A DNA stretch of 64,000 nt from Winslowiella arboricola (GTDB lineage Bacteria > Pseudomonadota > Gammaproteobacteria > Enterobacterales > Enterobacteriaceae): assembly GCF_025527015.1 (NCBI RefSeq), contig NZ_JAODIM010000043.1, positions 62,001 through 126,000 of the forward strand, given 5' to 3'. The position numbers and the translations under genes are program-made. Each line of letters opens with the position of its first letter. The stretch's first letter is position 1. This document shows positions 9,635 to 18,081 of the stretch, piece by piece. The notes under the pieces were generated by a model. It saw nothing but the letters and a program-made list of their open reading frames with translations. It had not been told where the DNA came from and did not search any database.

Positions 9635-10140
9635 AGCGCACCCCTCTTATTTGAATCAGCACTAAATACCGATTCATGGTGATCTGAGTTTTCCTGCTTG
9701 CCGGTTCCGACAAAGAAAGCCCGAAAATCTGAGCGAATACTTCAATGATAGTTCACTGTCACCCATCCGAAACAGGAACACAAACGAAATATTCGGCAGA
9801 AAATAGAGTGCGCGGCAAAAAAGAATTTTCAAATATTGAAAGATGCGATTAATTGATGGTTAACCAGAATAATATACTGTTTATAAGGGTTTTATATGAG
9901 CTATTTCATTTCTGCTGGTAAGTCGCGGATTATGCGGGTTTGTTATAATTTGCTGCTGCAAAGCGCCGCATAGCAATATTTTCCTCCAAACTGAACCGCT
10001 CATCTTGTTTTTAGTTACTCATAAGGTAAAAAAGATGTGAAATAGTTCACCGCAACAGGCTTCTGGTTGCTGGTATCTTCATCCGAAACCAGACTGTTAA
10101 AACAGTATATTGTTCTTTTGTTAACTGCCGTGGAGTGGTT
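9635..10140. other. 506-bp intergenic region, ycgB/dadA divergent promoters
   Basis: No coding sequence is visible. The stretch 9780-9970 is AT-rich and would carry the ycgB promoter; the part nearest dadA holds a CRP-type palindrome (listed separately). No other distinct structure was found. Confidence 0.6.
10036..10051. promoter_or_regulatory. CRP-type binding site upstream of dadA
   Basis: TGTGA-N6-TCACC, an almost perfect match to the CRP consensus TGTGA-N6-TCACA, centred about 97 bp upstream of the dadA start codon. The dad operon of E. coli is known to be catabolite-controlled, which supports the call. Position relative to the transcription start was not determined. Confidence 0.65.
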
Positions 10141-11445
10141 ATGCGAGTTGTCATTCTTGGAAGTGGGGTGGTGGGTGTCGCCAGTGCCTGGTATCTGGCG
10201 CAGGCGGGACATGAGGTCACGGTAATTGACCGTCAGCCCGGGCCCGCGCTGGAAACCAGCGCCGGAAATGCCGGACAGATCTCGCCAGGTTATGCGGCCC
10301 CCTGGGCGGCGCCAGGCGTGCCGCTTAAGGCGGTAAAATGGATGTTTCAGCGCCACGCACCGCTGGCTATCCGGCTTGATGGCAGCAGCTTTCAGCTGCA
10401 GTGGATGTGGCAGATGCTGCGTAACTGCGATATGCGCCATTATCAGCAGAATAAAAGCCGGATGGTGCGCATTGCTGAATATAGCCGCGACTGCCTGAAA
10501 ACGCTGCGCGATCAGACCGGTATTGCCTATGAAGGACGGCAGGGCGGCACGCTGCAGCTGTTCCGTACCGCACAGCAGTATGAGAGCGCAGCCAAAGATA
10601 TCGCGGTATTGCAGCAGGCGGGCGTGCCTTACCAGCTACTGGAAGCCAGCGAGCTGGCCAGTGTCGAACCGGCGCTAGCCGCCACCAGTCATAAACTGAC
10701 CGGCGGTCTGCGCTTGCCCAATGATGAAACCGGCGACTGTCAGCTGTTTACCCAGCGACTGGCGGAAATGGCCGCGGCGGCCGGTGTCACCTTCCGCTTT
10801 AATACGCCGGTGGATCATCTGCTGCGCGACGGTAACCATATTTATGGCGTGAAGTGCGGCGAGGAGGTGATTAAAGCCGATGCCTATGTGGTGGCGTTTG
10901 GATCTTACTCCACTTCGCTGCTGCACAATATCCTCGATATTCCGGTCTATCCGCTGAAAGGCTACTCGCTGACGATTCCCATCCGAGACCCCGCGGGTGC
11001 GCCGGTTTCCACGGTGCTCGACGAAAGCTATAAAGTGGCGATTACCCGTTTTGATAACCGTATCCGCGTCGGCGGCATGGCGGAGATCGTCGGCTATAAC
11101 AACCGGCTGCTGCCTGCGCGTCGGGAAACGCTGGAAATGGTGGTGCGCGATCTCTATCCCACCGGCGGCCATATTGAGCAAGCCAGCTTCTGGAGCGGCC
11201 TGCGTCCGATGACGCCGGATGGCACGCCAATTGTCGGCCGTACGCCGTTGAAAAATCTTTTCCTCAATACTGGTCACGGAACGCTCGGATGGACCATGGC
11301 ATGCGGTTCAGGCCAGCTACTTTCTGATATTATTTCCGCACAAACCCCGGCCATCGCCGCTGATGATCTGTCGGTACTGCGTTACCTGCCGGGTTTTTCC
11401 GCCCCCAACAGCACGCCGTTACACAGTGCTGACGTCACGCGTTAA
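10141..11445 (+). CDS. dadA: D-amino acid dehydrogenase, small subunit DadA
   Basis: DadA (434 aa; E. coli 432) is the membrane-associated FAD flavoprotein that oxidises D-alanine to pyruvate, feeding electrons to the respiratory chain. The FAD dinucleotide-binding motif GSGVVG is at residues 8-13 and the C-terminal FAD segment [17 protein letters not shown] is intact. I use the ATG at 10141 after GTGGAGTGGTT; a GTG two codons earlier is less likely. First gene of dadAX; an upstream CRP-type site suggests catabolite control. Confidence 0.97.
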   Translation: MRVVILGSGVVGVASAWYLAQAGHEVTVIDRQPGPALETSAGNAGQISPGYAAPWAAPGVPLKAVKWMFQRHAPLAIRLDGSSFQLQWMWQMLRNCDMRHYQQNKSRMVRIAEYSRDCLKTLRDQTGIAYEGRQGGTLQLFRTAQQYESAAKDIAVLQQAGVPYQLLEASELASVEPALAATSHKLTGGLRLPNDETGDCQLFTQRLAEMAAAAGVTFRFNTPVDHLLRDGNHIYGVKCGEEVIKADAYVVAFGSYSTSLLHNILDIPVYPLKGYSLTIPIRDPAGAPVSTVLDESYKVAITRFDNRIRVGGMAEIVGYNNRLLPARRETLEMVVRDLYPTGGHIEQASFWSGLRPMTPDGTPIVGRTPLKNLFLNTGHGTLGWTMACGSGQLLSDIISAQTPAIAADDLSVLRYLPGFSAPNSTPLHSADVTR

Positions 11446-11464
11446 GGTTTTACAAGGAGAGGTT

Positions 11465-12535
11465 ATGTCACGTCCGATTGTCGCAACCATTGATACTGCC
11501 GCGTTGCGACAAAACCTGGCGATTGTTCGTCAGGCTGCACCTGAGTCCCGCGTCTGGTCAGTGGTCAAGGCGAATGCCTATGGCCACGGTATTGACCGGG
11601 TCTGGCAGAGTTTGTCAGAAACTGACGGCTTCGCGTTGCTTAATCTGGAAGAGGCGATTCTGCTGCGTGAGCGCGGCTGGAAGAAACCGATCCTGTTACT
11701 GGAAGGATTCTTTCACAGTGATGAGCTGGCGATCCTCGATCGCTATCGCTTAACCACCAGTGTCCACAGTAACTGGCAGATTCAGGCGATTGCTAACGCT
11801 AAGCTGTCCGCACCGCTCGATATTTACCTGAAAATGAACAGCGGGATGAACCGTCTTGGCTTCCAGCCCGATCAGGTTTACAACGCCTGGCAAAAGCTGC
11901 GTTCGCTGGATAATGTTGGCGAGATGACCTTAATGGCGCATTTCGCCGAAGCGGAAAAGGCTGAAGGAATTGTGGCACCGCTGCAACGCGTGGAGCGCGC
12001 GGCGGAAGGGCTGAACTGTCGCCGTTCGCTGGCCAACTCCGCGGCGACGCTGTGGCATTCCCAGACTCACTTCGACTGGGTGCGTCCCGGTATCGTGCTG
12101 TATGGTGCATCACCCAGCGGACAGTGGCAGGACATTGCCAGCAGTGGTTTACAACCGGTGATGACCCTCACCAGCGAAATTATTGCGGTGCAGAACCTGC
12201 AAACCGATGATTGCGTCGGCTACGGTGCCAGATATCGCGCGCAGGCCGCACAACGTATTGGTGTGGTCGCCTGTGGCTATGCTGACGGCTATCCGCGCCA
12301 TGCGCCAACCGGCACGCCAGTGATGGTGGATGGGGTGCTGACGCAGACGCTGGGGGCGATTTCAATGGATATGATTATGGTCGATCTGACGCCCTGCCAT
12401 CAGGCGGGTATCGGTAGCAAAGTGGAGCTGTGGGGCAACAGCGTAAAAATCGATGATGTCGCCAGTGCCGCCGGTACGGTGGGGTATGAGCTGATGTGTG
12501 CGCTCGCCCCACGTGTACCGGTAGAAATTCGTTAA
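11465..12535 (+). CDS. dadX: Catabolic alanine racemase DadX
   Basis: DadX (356 aa, as in E. coli) interconverts L- and D-alanine with PLP so that DadA can degrade L-alanine. The PLP-binding Lys35 lies in VVKANAYGHG and the second catalytic base Tyr253 in CVGYGARYRA. The start ATG at 11465 has a strong AAGGAGAGG ribosome site; the reading frame upstream overlaps dadA and is not used. It sits 19 bp after dadA, forming the dadAX operon. Only 4 bp separate its stop from the convergent MFS gene. Confidence 0.97.
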   Translation: MSRPIVATIDTAALRQNLAIVRQAAPESRVWSVVKANAYGHGIDRVWQSLSETDGFALLNLEEAILLRERGWKKPILLLEGFFHSDELAILDRYRLTTSVHSNWQIQAIANAKLSAPLDIYLKMNSGMNRLGFQPDQVYNAWQKLRSLDNVGEMTLMAHFAEAEKAEGIVAPLQRVERAAEGLNCRRSLANSAATLWHSQTHFDWVRPGIVLYGASPSGQWQDIASSGLQPVMTLTSEIIAVQNLQTDDCVGYGARYRAQAAQRIGVVACGYADGYPRHAPTGTPVMVDGVLTQTLGAISMDMIMVDLTPCHQAGIGSKVELWGNSVKIDDVASAAGTVGYELMCALAPRVPVEIR

Positions 12536-12539
12536 ACCT

Positions 12540-13730
12540 TCAGAGCGCGGTGATGCGGCCGCGCACTGTTTTACTGCAACGCCATGCGGTGAATGCCAGT
12601 ATCGCGCCTGCCAGCATCATCAAGGCCAGCGCCGTTTTCTCGCTTAGCGGCAACGCCATCATTAATAATCCTGCGGATGAACCACCGGCCATCTGGATAA
12701 AACCAGCCAGCGCGGAGGCAACGCCTGCCTGCTGCTGATAAGGTTCCAGCGCATAGCTGGTGGCCGGGCCAACGGTAAATGCCAGACCTGCCACAGAGAT
12801 ACCTACCGGTATCATATACAGCGCCCAGTGCGTCTGCCATGCGGCAGGCAGCAGCAGAACGCCGCCATACAGTGTAATGGCGCCCACGATCATGGTGATA
12901 CTGCCAATTGCCAGACAGATCGGACGGCCAAGTTTACGGATTATTTTATTGACCAGCACACTGACCAGCATAATCCAGAAACCGTTGGTGCCAAAGGCGA
13001 TGGAGAACTGCAGCGCGCTGAGCTTGCCCTCGGTCATCAGCACCTGCGGCGCCAGAGAAACATAGGTCAGCACCATACCCAGCGCGCCGGCGTTAGCAAA
13101 GGCAAATGCGAGGAACCGGGGCTGTCTGAAGATCTGCCAGTACTGGCGCAGCGGCAGACCTTTTACCGGCTGAGTATCGGCCGGACGGGTTTCCGGCAGG
13201 AACAGCAACACAATCACGCCGATAAACAGCGCATAGCTGGCCAAAAACCAGAAGGGTGCGCGCCAGCCAAACGCATCAGCAAGAAAACCACCCAGCATTG
13301 GTGCCAGCGCCGGCACGATATTCAGCGCGCCGTTCAGAAAGCCGTAGGCGCGTGCGGCGTCTTCGCCATCAAGACGGTCACGTACGCCGCTAAAGGCCAC
13401 CACCGCGGTGCAGCAGACGGCAATACCCTGAATCAGGCGTGCCACCAGGAACATTGGCCAGTTAATCGCCATCGCGCCAACCACGCTGCCGGTGATATAC
13501 AGCAGCAGGCCAATAATGGCGATTGGCTTACGGCCAAAGTTATCCACCAGCGGGCCGGCAACGATTTGACCCAGTCCCATCACCAGCAGAAACAGCGGGA
13601 TAGTGGTCTGGATATTACTCACCGGAGTGGCTAAGCCGTCGGCAATTTGTGGCAGGGTAGGCAGATAAAGATCGATGCCCAGCGGAGCCAGCAGAACGAG
13701 GCTCAGCAGAAGCAGAGTGAATTTTTGCAT
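12540..13730 (-). CDS. Bcr/CflA-type MFS drug-resistance transporter
   Basis: A 396-aa major facilitator with 12 predicted membrane helices, probably a proton-driven drug or metabolite exporter of the DHA1 Bcr/CflA branch. The motif between helices 2 and 3 (GPLVDNFGRKPI) and the DHA1 helix-1 motif (GIDLYLPTLPQI) are clear. Start uncertain: ATG 13730 (MQKFTLLLL) or ATG 13745 (MPRPVMQKF); neither has a strong ribosome site, and I prefer the shorter by hydrophobicity. A perfect 13-bp inverted repeat about 100 bp upstream could be its operator. Substrate cannot be inferred. Confidence 0.85.
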   Translation of the reverse strand: MQKFTLLLLSLVLLAPLGIDLYLPTLPQIADGLATPVSNIQTTIPLFLLVMGLGQIVAGPLVDNFGRKPIAIIGLLLYITGSVVGAMAINWPMFLVARLIQGIAVCCTAVVAFSGVRDRLDGEDAARAYGFLNGALNIVPALAPMLGGFLADAFGWRAPFWFLASYALFIGVIVLLFLPETRPADTQPVKGLPLRQYWQIFRQPRFLAFAFANAGALGMVLTYVSLAPQVLMTEGKLSALQFSIAFGTNGFWIMLVSVLVNKIIRKLGRPICLAIGSITMIVGAITLYGGVLLLPAAWQTHWALYMIPVGISVAGLAFTVGPATSYALEPYQQQAGVASALAGFIQMAGGSSAGLLMMALPLSEKTALALMMLAGAILAFTAWRCSKTVRGRITAL

Positions 13731-13827
13731 AACAGGGCGCGGCATCCGATAACAACAAGCCGCACAGGGTAGAGTTAACTTACAGAAAAGAAAAGGGGAA
13801 TTTTTTGTTAATTGGTGCGATGGCGGT

Positions 13828-13864
13828 GATGTTAATGCACATTGTTGCAACGTGCATTAACATC
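13828..13864. promoter_or_regulatory. Perfect 13-bp inverted repeat upstream of the MFS gene
   Basis: The arms gatgttaatgcac (13828-13840) and gtgcattaacatc (13852-13864) match perfectly across an 11-bp spacer that itself contains the palindrome gttgcaac. It starts 7 bp after the sugar transferase stop and lies upstream of the MFS gene on the same strand. No U tract follows on either strand, so an operator is more likely than a terminator. Confidence 0.55.
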
Positions 13865-13871
13865 AGCGTGG

Positions 13872-14570
13872 TTACTGGATATCTTTACCGCGGACTAACT
13901 CGCTGGCGGACTTGCACAGGATGCGGCTGTCGGACCAGAAGTTCCAGTTGCTGACGTATAACGCATCAAAATGGGCGCGGGTGGCGTAATCATTGCCTTT
14001 ACGTCCGCTCACCTGCCACAGGCCGGTAATCCCCGGTTTGGCCACCAGATAGTAGTTCGCCTGGCTGGCATAGCGTTCCAGTTCCACTTCCATTACCGGA
14101 CGCGGGCCGACCAGACTCATGTCACCGCGCAACACATTCCACAGCTGCGGCAGCTTATCAAGACTGGTGCTGCGCAGGAACTGTCCGTTCTCCGTCACGC
14201 GAGGATCCTGCTCCAGACGGAAATCATCTTCCCAGTCGCGGCGCGCCTGTTCACTGGTCGCCAGCAGCAGCGTCAGGCGCTGCTCTGCATCCGGCACCAT
14301 GGTACGAAATTTAAAACAGTTAAAGAGCTTGCCGTTCTGGCCGATGCGCTGCTGGCGAAAAATAGCGTTGCCGCCGTCACGCGATGCCATCCACCACAGC
14401 ACCAGCAGCGCCGGGGCGAGGAACAGCAGCAACAGTGAAGCAACCAGCACATCAAAGGTACGTTTCATCAATTGCGAAGAGCGGCGTGAAAAACCATAGC
14501 TGGTTGCCGGCATCTTCTGCGCGCCATCGTTATGACGACGGCTATGGTTGATGATATTCATATCTTCCAT
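13872..14570 (-). CDS. Undecaprenyl-phosphate sugar phosphotransferase (bacterial sugar transferase family)
   Basis: A 232-aa PF02397-type initiating glycosyl-1-phosphate transferase that would load the first sugar of an exopolysaccharide or O-antigen repeat onto undecaprenyl phosphate at the inner membrane. A single membrane segment (about residues 40-60, TFDVLVASLLLLFLAPALL) precedes the catalytic domain with GRPVMEVELERY and KPGITGLWQVSGR motifs. It is the short, ExoY/WcaJ-core form without extra N-terminal helices. No polysaccharide cluster surrounds it; Pantoea stewartii has an unlinked enzyme of this kind (WceG2), a possible counterpart. ATG 14570 preferred over 14612 and 14561. Confidence 0.85.
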   Translation of the reverse strand: MEDMNIINHSRRHNDGAQKMPATSYGFSRRSSQLMKRTFDVLVASLLLLFLAPALLVLWWMASRDGGNAIFRQQRIGQNGKLFNCFKFRTMVPDAEQRLTLLLATSEQARRDWEDDFRLEQDPRVTENGQFLRSTSLDKLPQLWNVLRGDMSLVGPRPVMEVELERYASQANYYLVAKPGITGLWQVSGRKGNDYATRAHFDALYVSNWNFWSDSRILCKSASELVRGKDIQ

Positions 14571-14875
14571 AATAGCGATTCTCTTATTCCGAGTAAGGGC
14601 TATCCTGAACATTCAGACTCTTCAGGATCCGGATAGTGATAGTTAATTGCATGATATTTGCGGCGAGTCTGGCCGACTGAGGAAATTTCCTGCAGTGATT
14701 TAGTTCACTTTCATTAAAGTGGTGACCATCAGTATGCAGGATTAAGCTTAATTAGTTAATAGGGTAATAGTCTTAAAAGAAATAGACAGCAGTCTAATTA
14801 AATGGCCGCATATAAATATTATCGCCGCAATTCAGCAGATTGACTTTATGGCAGAAATTGATTCTGACAGAAAAA
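14571..14875. other. Gene-free region upstream of the sugar transferase
   Basis: About 300 bp of AT-rich sequence with no convincing reading frame. An 8-bp inverted repeat, atcctgaa (14602-14609) and ttcaggat (14621-14628) with an 11-bp spacer, lies 32-58 bp before the start codon in the 5' leader and may be an operator or leader hairpin. The rest probably contains the promoter. Confidence 0.45.
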
Positions 14876-14902
14876 TGCCGCCATAATATTATCAGGGCGG
14901 CA
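14876..14902 (-). terminator. Rho-independent terminator after the small hypothetical gene
   Basis: Stem tgccgcc/ggcggca with a 13-nt loop; on the minus strand it is followed directly by TTTTT (14875-14871). It closes the transcription unit ending with the 77-aa gene. Confidence 0.7.
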
Positions 14903-14911
14903 GAGGGGGGA

Positions 14912-15145
14912 TCAGGCTGGTTTCTTCAGTACCCAGCGGTCCTGCTGCTTGTCATAATGACCGACATCGAGGTCCACCGGGTTGCCGTCAATCCACGCGG
15001 GAACGCTGGTTTCCGTGTCCCAACCGTCCAGTTGGTAGCTGAGGCCGGGATTGGTCTGGCAGGGGATGCTGACGGTGTCCAGATTTTCGGTATCCATTTC
15101 AGCATCGATAATCTCGTAGCGACCAATTTTCAGTACATGACCCAT
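14912..15145 (-). CDS. Small hypothetical protein (77 aa)
   Basis: I do not recognise this acidic 77-aa protein (starting MGHVLKIGRYEIIDAE, ending DRWVLKKPA). There is no signal peptide or membrane segment; it is rich in Asp, Trp and Tyr (QLDGWDTE, WIDGNPVDLDVGHYD). It is likely real: a GGGAGAAG ribosome site lies 4 bp before the ATG and a U-tailed terminator follows. It lies 78 bp downstream of cvrA on the same strand and could be co-transcribed with it. Confidence 0.7.
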   Translation of the reverse strand: MGHVLKIGRYEIIDAEMDTENLDTVSIPCQTNPGLSYQLDGWDTETSVPAWIDGNPVDLDVGHYDKQQDRWVLKKPA

Positions 15146-15223
15146 TTTACTTCTCCCATCAGGAAAGACGTGAATATTAAGCGTAGTCGCTCAGGGGAGA
15201 AAATCGAGCGATTTGCTTTCGGA

Positions 15224-16951
15224 TTATTCCTTGTCTTCAGGGACACGTACGCCAATTTTGATCACATGATTATCTTCTTTTTCCGCTACCGTCCATACCA
15301 GTTCTTTCCATTCCACCTGGTCGCCTACCACCGGTGCGCCACCAATCATGCCAAGAATAAGCTGACCGAGAGTCTGCTGATCGTCAATCTCCTGATCCAG
15401 TTCCAGACCATAGATTTGTGAGACATCGCGTAAACGGGCGTCCGCTTCAAGGATAAAGTCGCCGAAGAAGCGCTGATCGAGGGAAACCGGCGGCGACTGG
15501 CTGAACAGTTTACCGAGGGCAGGCAGATCGCGCTCACGGCCAATCACACAGAGCACATCGCCTTCACGCAGGCGGGTGTTGCCGGTGGGATGCAGCAATT
15601 GATTCTGGCGAAACAGGGCGGCTATACGGGTTTCGCGCGGCATTTGCAGATCGCGCAACGCCGCGCCGACACACCATTTATCGGCACTCAGCTGATAAAC
15701 AAACTGCTCCCACGGATTTTCCGGGTGGATATCAAGTCCGACGCGGTTAATTGGCACGCCAGTTGGCGGCACCACCACGCGCGCTTTGCGGGCGGCAAAA
15801 CCGAGTGAGGTTCCCTGCACCATCAGGGAGACCAGCACCACGAAAAAGGCAATATTAAAGAACAGTCTGGCGTTCTCCAGGCCAGCCATCATCGGGAACA
15901 CCGCCAGAATAATCGGCACTGCGCCACGCAGGCCAACCCAGCTGATAAAGAAACGTTCACGGATATTAAAGCCGCGGAACGGCAGCAGACCGACCAGAAT
16001 TGACAGCGGGCGCGCCACCAGGATCAGCCACAATGACAGGATCATCGCCGGAATGGCGATATGCCACAAATCAGAAGGGGTAACCAGCAGGCCAAGCACC
16101 AGAAACATGCCAATCTGGCTGAGCCATGCCATGCCGTCAAAGGTCTGCAAAATACCGTGGCGGTTACGAATCGGCCGGTTGCCCAGCACAAAACCACACA
16201 GATAGACCGCGAGAATGCCGCTGCCTTCCAGCACCGTGGTCAGAGCAAACACCAGGATGCCGCCACTGACTGCCAGCAGAGGATAGAGACCGTTGGCCAG
16301 CGCAATGCGATTCACCAGCTGCTGGAGCGCCCAGCCGCCGCCGAGCCCCAACACAATGCCTAATCCGAACTGCTGAATCAGATGTACCACAAACATCCAG
16401 CTGAGGCCGGTTTGTCCCAGCTGGATCATCTCAATTAAGGTGATGGTCAGAAACACGGCCATCGGGTCGTTACTGCCGGATTCGATCTCCAGCGTGGCGC
16501 TGACACGCTCATTCAGCCCTTTGCCCCCCAGCAGGGAAAACACCGCGGCGGCGTCGGTTGAGCCGATAATCGCCCCGACCAGAAAACCCTGCATCAAATC
16601 GAGATGAAACAGCCAGGCGGCGACAACGCCGGTTAATCCGGCGGTAATTAATACGCCCACGGTGGCCAGCGACAGCGCCGGGCCTAACGCCACCTTAAAC
16701 GAGCTGGCCTGGGTGCGCATGCCGCCATCCAGCAGAATTATCGCCAGCGCGAGGTTGGAAACGAGGTAAGCCGCCGGATAGTTATCAAATGCAATACCGC
16801 CAATGCCGTCGACACCCGCCAGCATGCCAAGCGCAAGGAAGATCACCAGTATCGGAATGCCAAGTCTTGAGGAGAATGAACTTAACAGAATGCTCGACGC
16901 GACCAGCACGGAACCGATGATAAATAGACTGTAAATCGCGCTGGCTTCCAA
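15224..16951 (-). CDS. cvrA: K+/H+ antiporter CvrA (NhaP2), apparent TTG start
   Basis: A 575-aa CPA1 antiporter (E. coli CvrA 578 aa) that expels potassium in exchange for protons and adjusts cell volume at low osmolarity. About 12 membrane helices (to about residue 390; motifs [15 protein letters not shown] and [13 protein letters not shown]) are followed by a cytoplasmic TrkA_C domain and a CorC/HlyC-type tail. The conserved N-terminus ([13 protein letters not shown]) has no nearby ATG; a TTG at 16951 preceded by CAGGAG with 9-bp spacing fits the family start. The ATG at 17008 would add 19 unconserved residues. Confidence 0.95.
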   Translation of the reverse strand: MEASAIYSLFIIGSVLVASSILLSSFSSRLGIPILVIFLALGMLAGVDGIGGIAFDNYPAAYLVSNLALAIILLDGGMRTQASSFKVALGPALSLATVGVLITAGLTGVVAAWLFHLDLMQGFLVGAIIGSTDAAAVFSLLGGKGLNERVSATLEIESGSNDPMAVFLTITLIEMIQLGQTGLSWMFVVHLIQQFGLGIVLGLGGGWALQQLVNRIALANGLYPLLAVSGGILVFALTTVLEGSGILAVYLCGFVLGNRPIRNRHGILQTFDGMAWLSQIGMFLVLGLLVTPSDLWHIAIPAMILSLWLILVARPLSILVGLLPFRGFNIRERFFISWVGLRGAVPIILAVFPMMAGLENARLFFNIAFFVVLVSLMVQGTSLGFAARKARVVVPPTGVPINRVGLDIHPENPWEQFVYQLSADKWCVGAALRDLQMPRETRIAALFRQNQLLHPTGNTRLREGDVLCVIGRERDLPALGKLFSQSPPVSLDQRFFGDFILEADARLRDVSQIYGLELDQEIDDQQTLGQLILGMIGGAPVVGDQVEWKELVWTVAEKEDNHVIKIGVRVPEDKE

Positions 16952-17160
16952 TGGGCGGGTCTCCTGATAATGGTGGGTATTTTTACAGTGTGTTAAACGT
17001 GGCGACAAATGTCAAAAGCTATTCATAGTGCGATGTTTTACACCGGGAAAATGAGATGCGCAGAACAAAATATCAGATTTTCGCGACGATCAAACGGCCG
17101 CCAGCGGATAAATAGTGTGGCTTATTAGAGGGATTGCGGTATCAGAAGGCAGGAAAGGCG

Positions 17161-17185
17161 AAAGCCAGCGGGGGGATCTGGCTTT
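17161..17185 (-). terminator. Weak hairpin after the coiled-coil gene
   Basis: Stem aaagccag/ctggcttt with a 9-nt loop, 9 bp beyond the stop codon of the minus-strand coiled-coil gene; only a mixed C/T tail follows. Confidence 0.4.
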
Positions 17186-17194
17186 ATGAGGTTT

Positions 17195-17707
17195 TTACAG
17201 CGGTGTGAGTCGTTCAAAAAGCTGATAGAGGCCAAATAGCAGACCCGGTACGCCCAGCACCCACAAAATGATCGAGATTTTCTGCTCTTTGAGTTTGCTG
17301 TCAAAAGCAAATCCCTGTTTTTCAATGGCAATACCCTGCTTTTCAATGGCTGCGGTAAGCTTTTGTGACTGAAGTTCCAGCGCTGATGAAAGCTTGCTTG
17401 ATTGAAGCGCCAGCGCGGCTTCAAATCTTTCACCTTGCCGTTCCAGTTTGGTGTCAAATCTTTCGATTAAATACTCAATTTTGGTGTCAAATCTTTCGCT
17501 TAAATACTCAATTTTGGTGTCAAATCTTTCGCTTAAATGCCCCAGCGCGGTTTCAAACTTTTCACCTTGTTGCTTTAAGGCGGTTTCAAACCTGTCTGCA
17601 TTGCGGTCCACTTTCGCCTCAAGCCGAATAACAGTTTCATTAAGGCTTGAGAGATTTGACTCTATTGTGTCCACTTTCTTTTCGAGACGATCTAATCGCT
17701 CTGACAT
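17195..17707 (-). CDS. Coiled-coil protein with one C-terminal membrane anchor
   Basis: Function unknown. About 145 residues of continuous heptad-like sequence (SERLDRLEKKVDTIES onward) contain three tandem 11-residue repeats of the form SERFDTKIEYL, then a hydrophobic helix (ISIILWVLGVPGLLFGLYQL) and a short basic tail. This tail-anchored rod resembles the XhlA or DUF1640-type architecture but I do not assign it. Start ATG 17707 (MSERLDRLEKK, 170 aa) is chosen for its excellent GGAGG site 7 bp upstream; an in-frame ATG at 17818 would add 37 residues. Lies upstream of cvrA on the same strand. Confidence 0.7.
   Translation of the reverse strand: MSERLDRLEKKVDTIESNLSSLNETVIRLEAKVDRNADRFETALKQQGEKFETALGHLSERFDTKIEYLSERFDTKIEYLIERFDTKLERQGERFEAALALQSSKLSSALELQSQKLTAAIEKQGIAIEKQGFAFDSKLKEQKISIILWVLGVPGLLFGLYQLFERLTPL
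17448..17546. repeat. 33-bp tandem repeats in the coiled-coil gene
   Basis: The unit beginning TTGGTGTCAAATCTTTCG starts at 17448, 17481 and 17514 (exact 33-bp period, third unit diverging toward its end). Each encodes 11 residues, so copy-number change would keep the frame. Confidence 0.85.
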
Positions 17708-18037
17708 GCTGCCACCTCCACCATTCCTGTGCGGTATCTGAACATGGTTAAACGGTAAAATTTCACCCATCAAATCAGGTGAAATTTTATAAGCATAAGA
17801 ACCATATGAAGTTGTCATATTCTGTTCTGCTCCTGCATACCTCCCCTGGCGCCGATAAAATAGCGGCGACTGTTCCCTTAAATCCCTCTATGCCGTAACT
17901 TTCCATCATGCCCTCCAGGCGTCCTTTGATGCTGATAAAATATCCCAATCAAAAAGCCTGATCAAGAAAAATATCTATGTTTATTAGGTAGTTAATCGCG
18001 TAACTTGTTGCATTAAGTCACCACGCAGCCAATAAAA
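17708..18037. other. 330-bp spacer between the coiled-coil gene and yeaH
   Basis: It contains the possible 37-codon upstream extension of the coiled-coil gene (17708-17818) and otherwise no convincing reading frame or repeat. The promoter of the coiled-coil gene is presumably here. Confidence 0.4.
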
Positions 18038-18059
18038 AACCAGCCGCGAAGGGCTGGTT
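18038..18059 (-). terminator. Terminator of yeaGH
   Basis: Stem aaccagcc/ggctggtt with a 6-nt loop; on the minus strand it is followed by a TTTTTTATT tail. Lies 23 bp beyond the yeaH stop. Confidence 0.85.
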
Positions 18060-18081
18060 GTTATCATCACTGCGCTTAACT

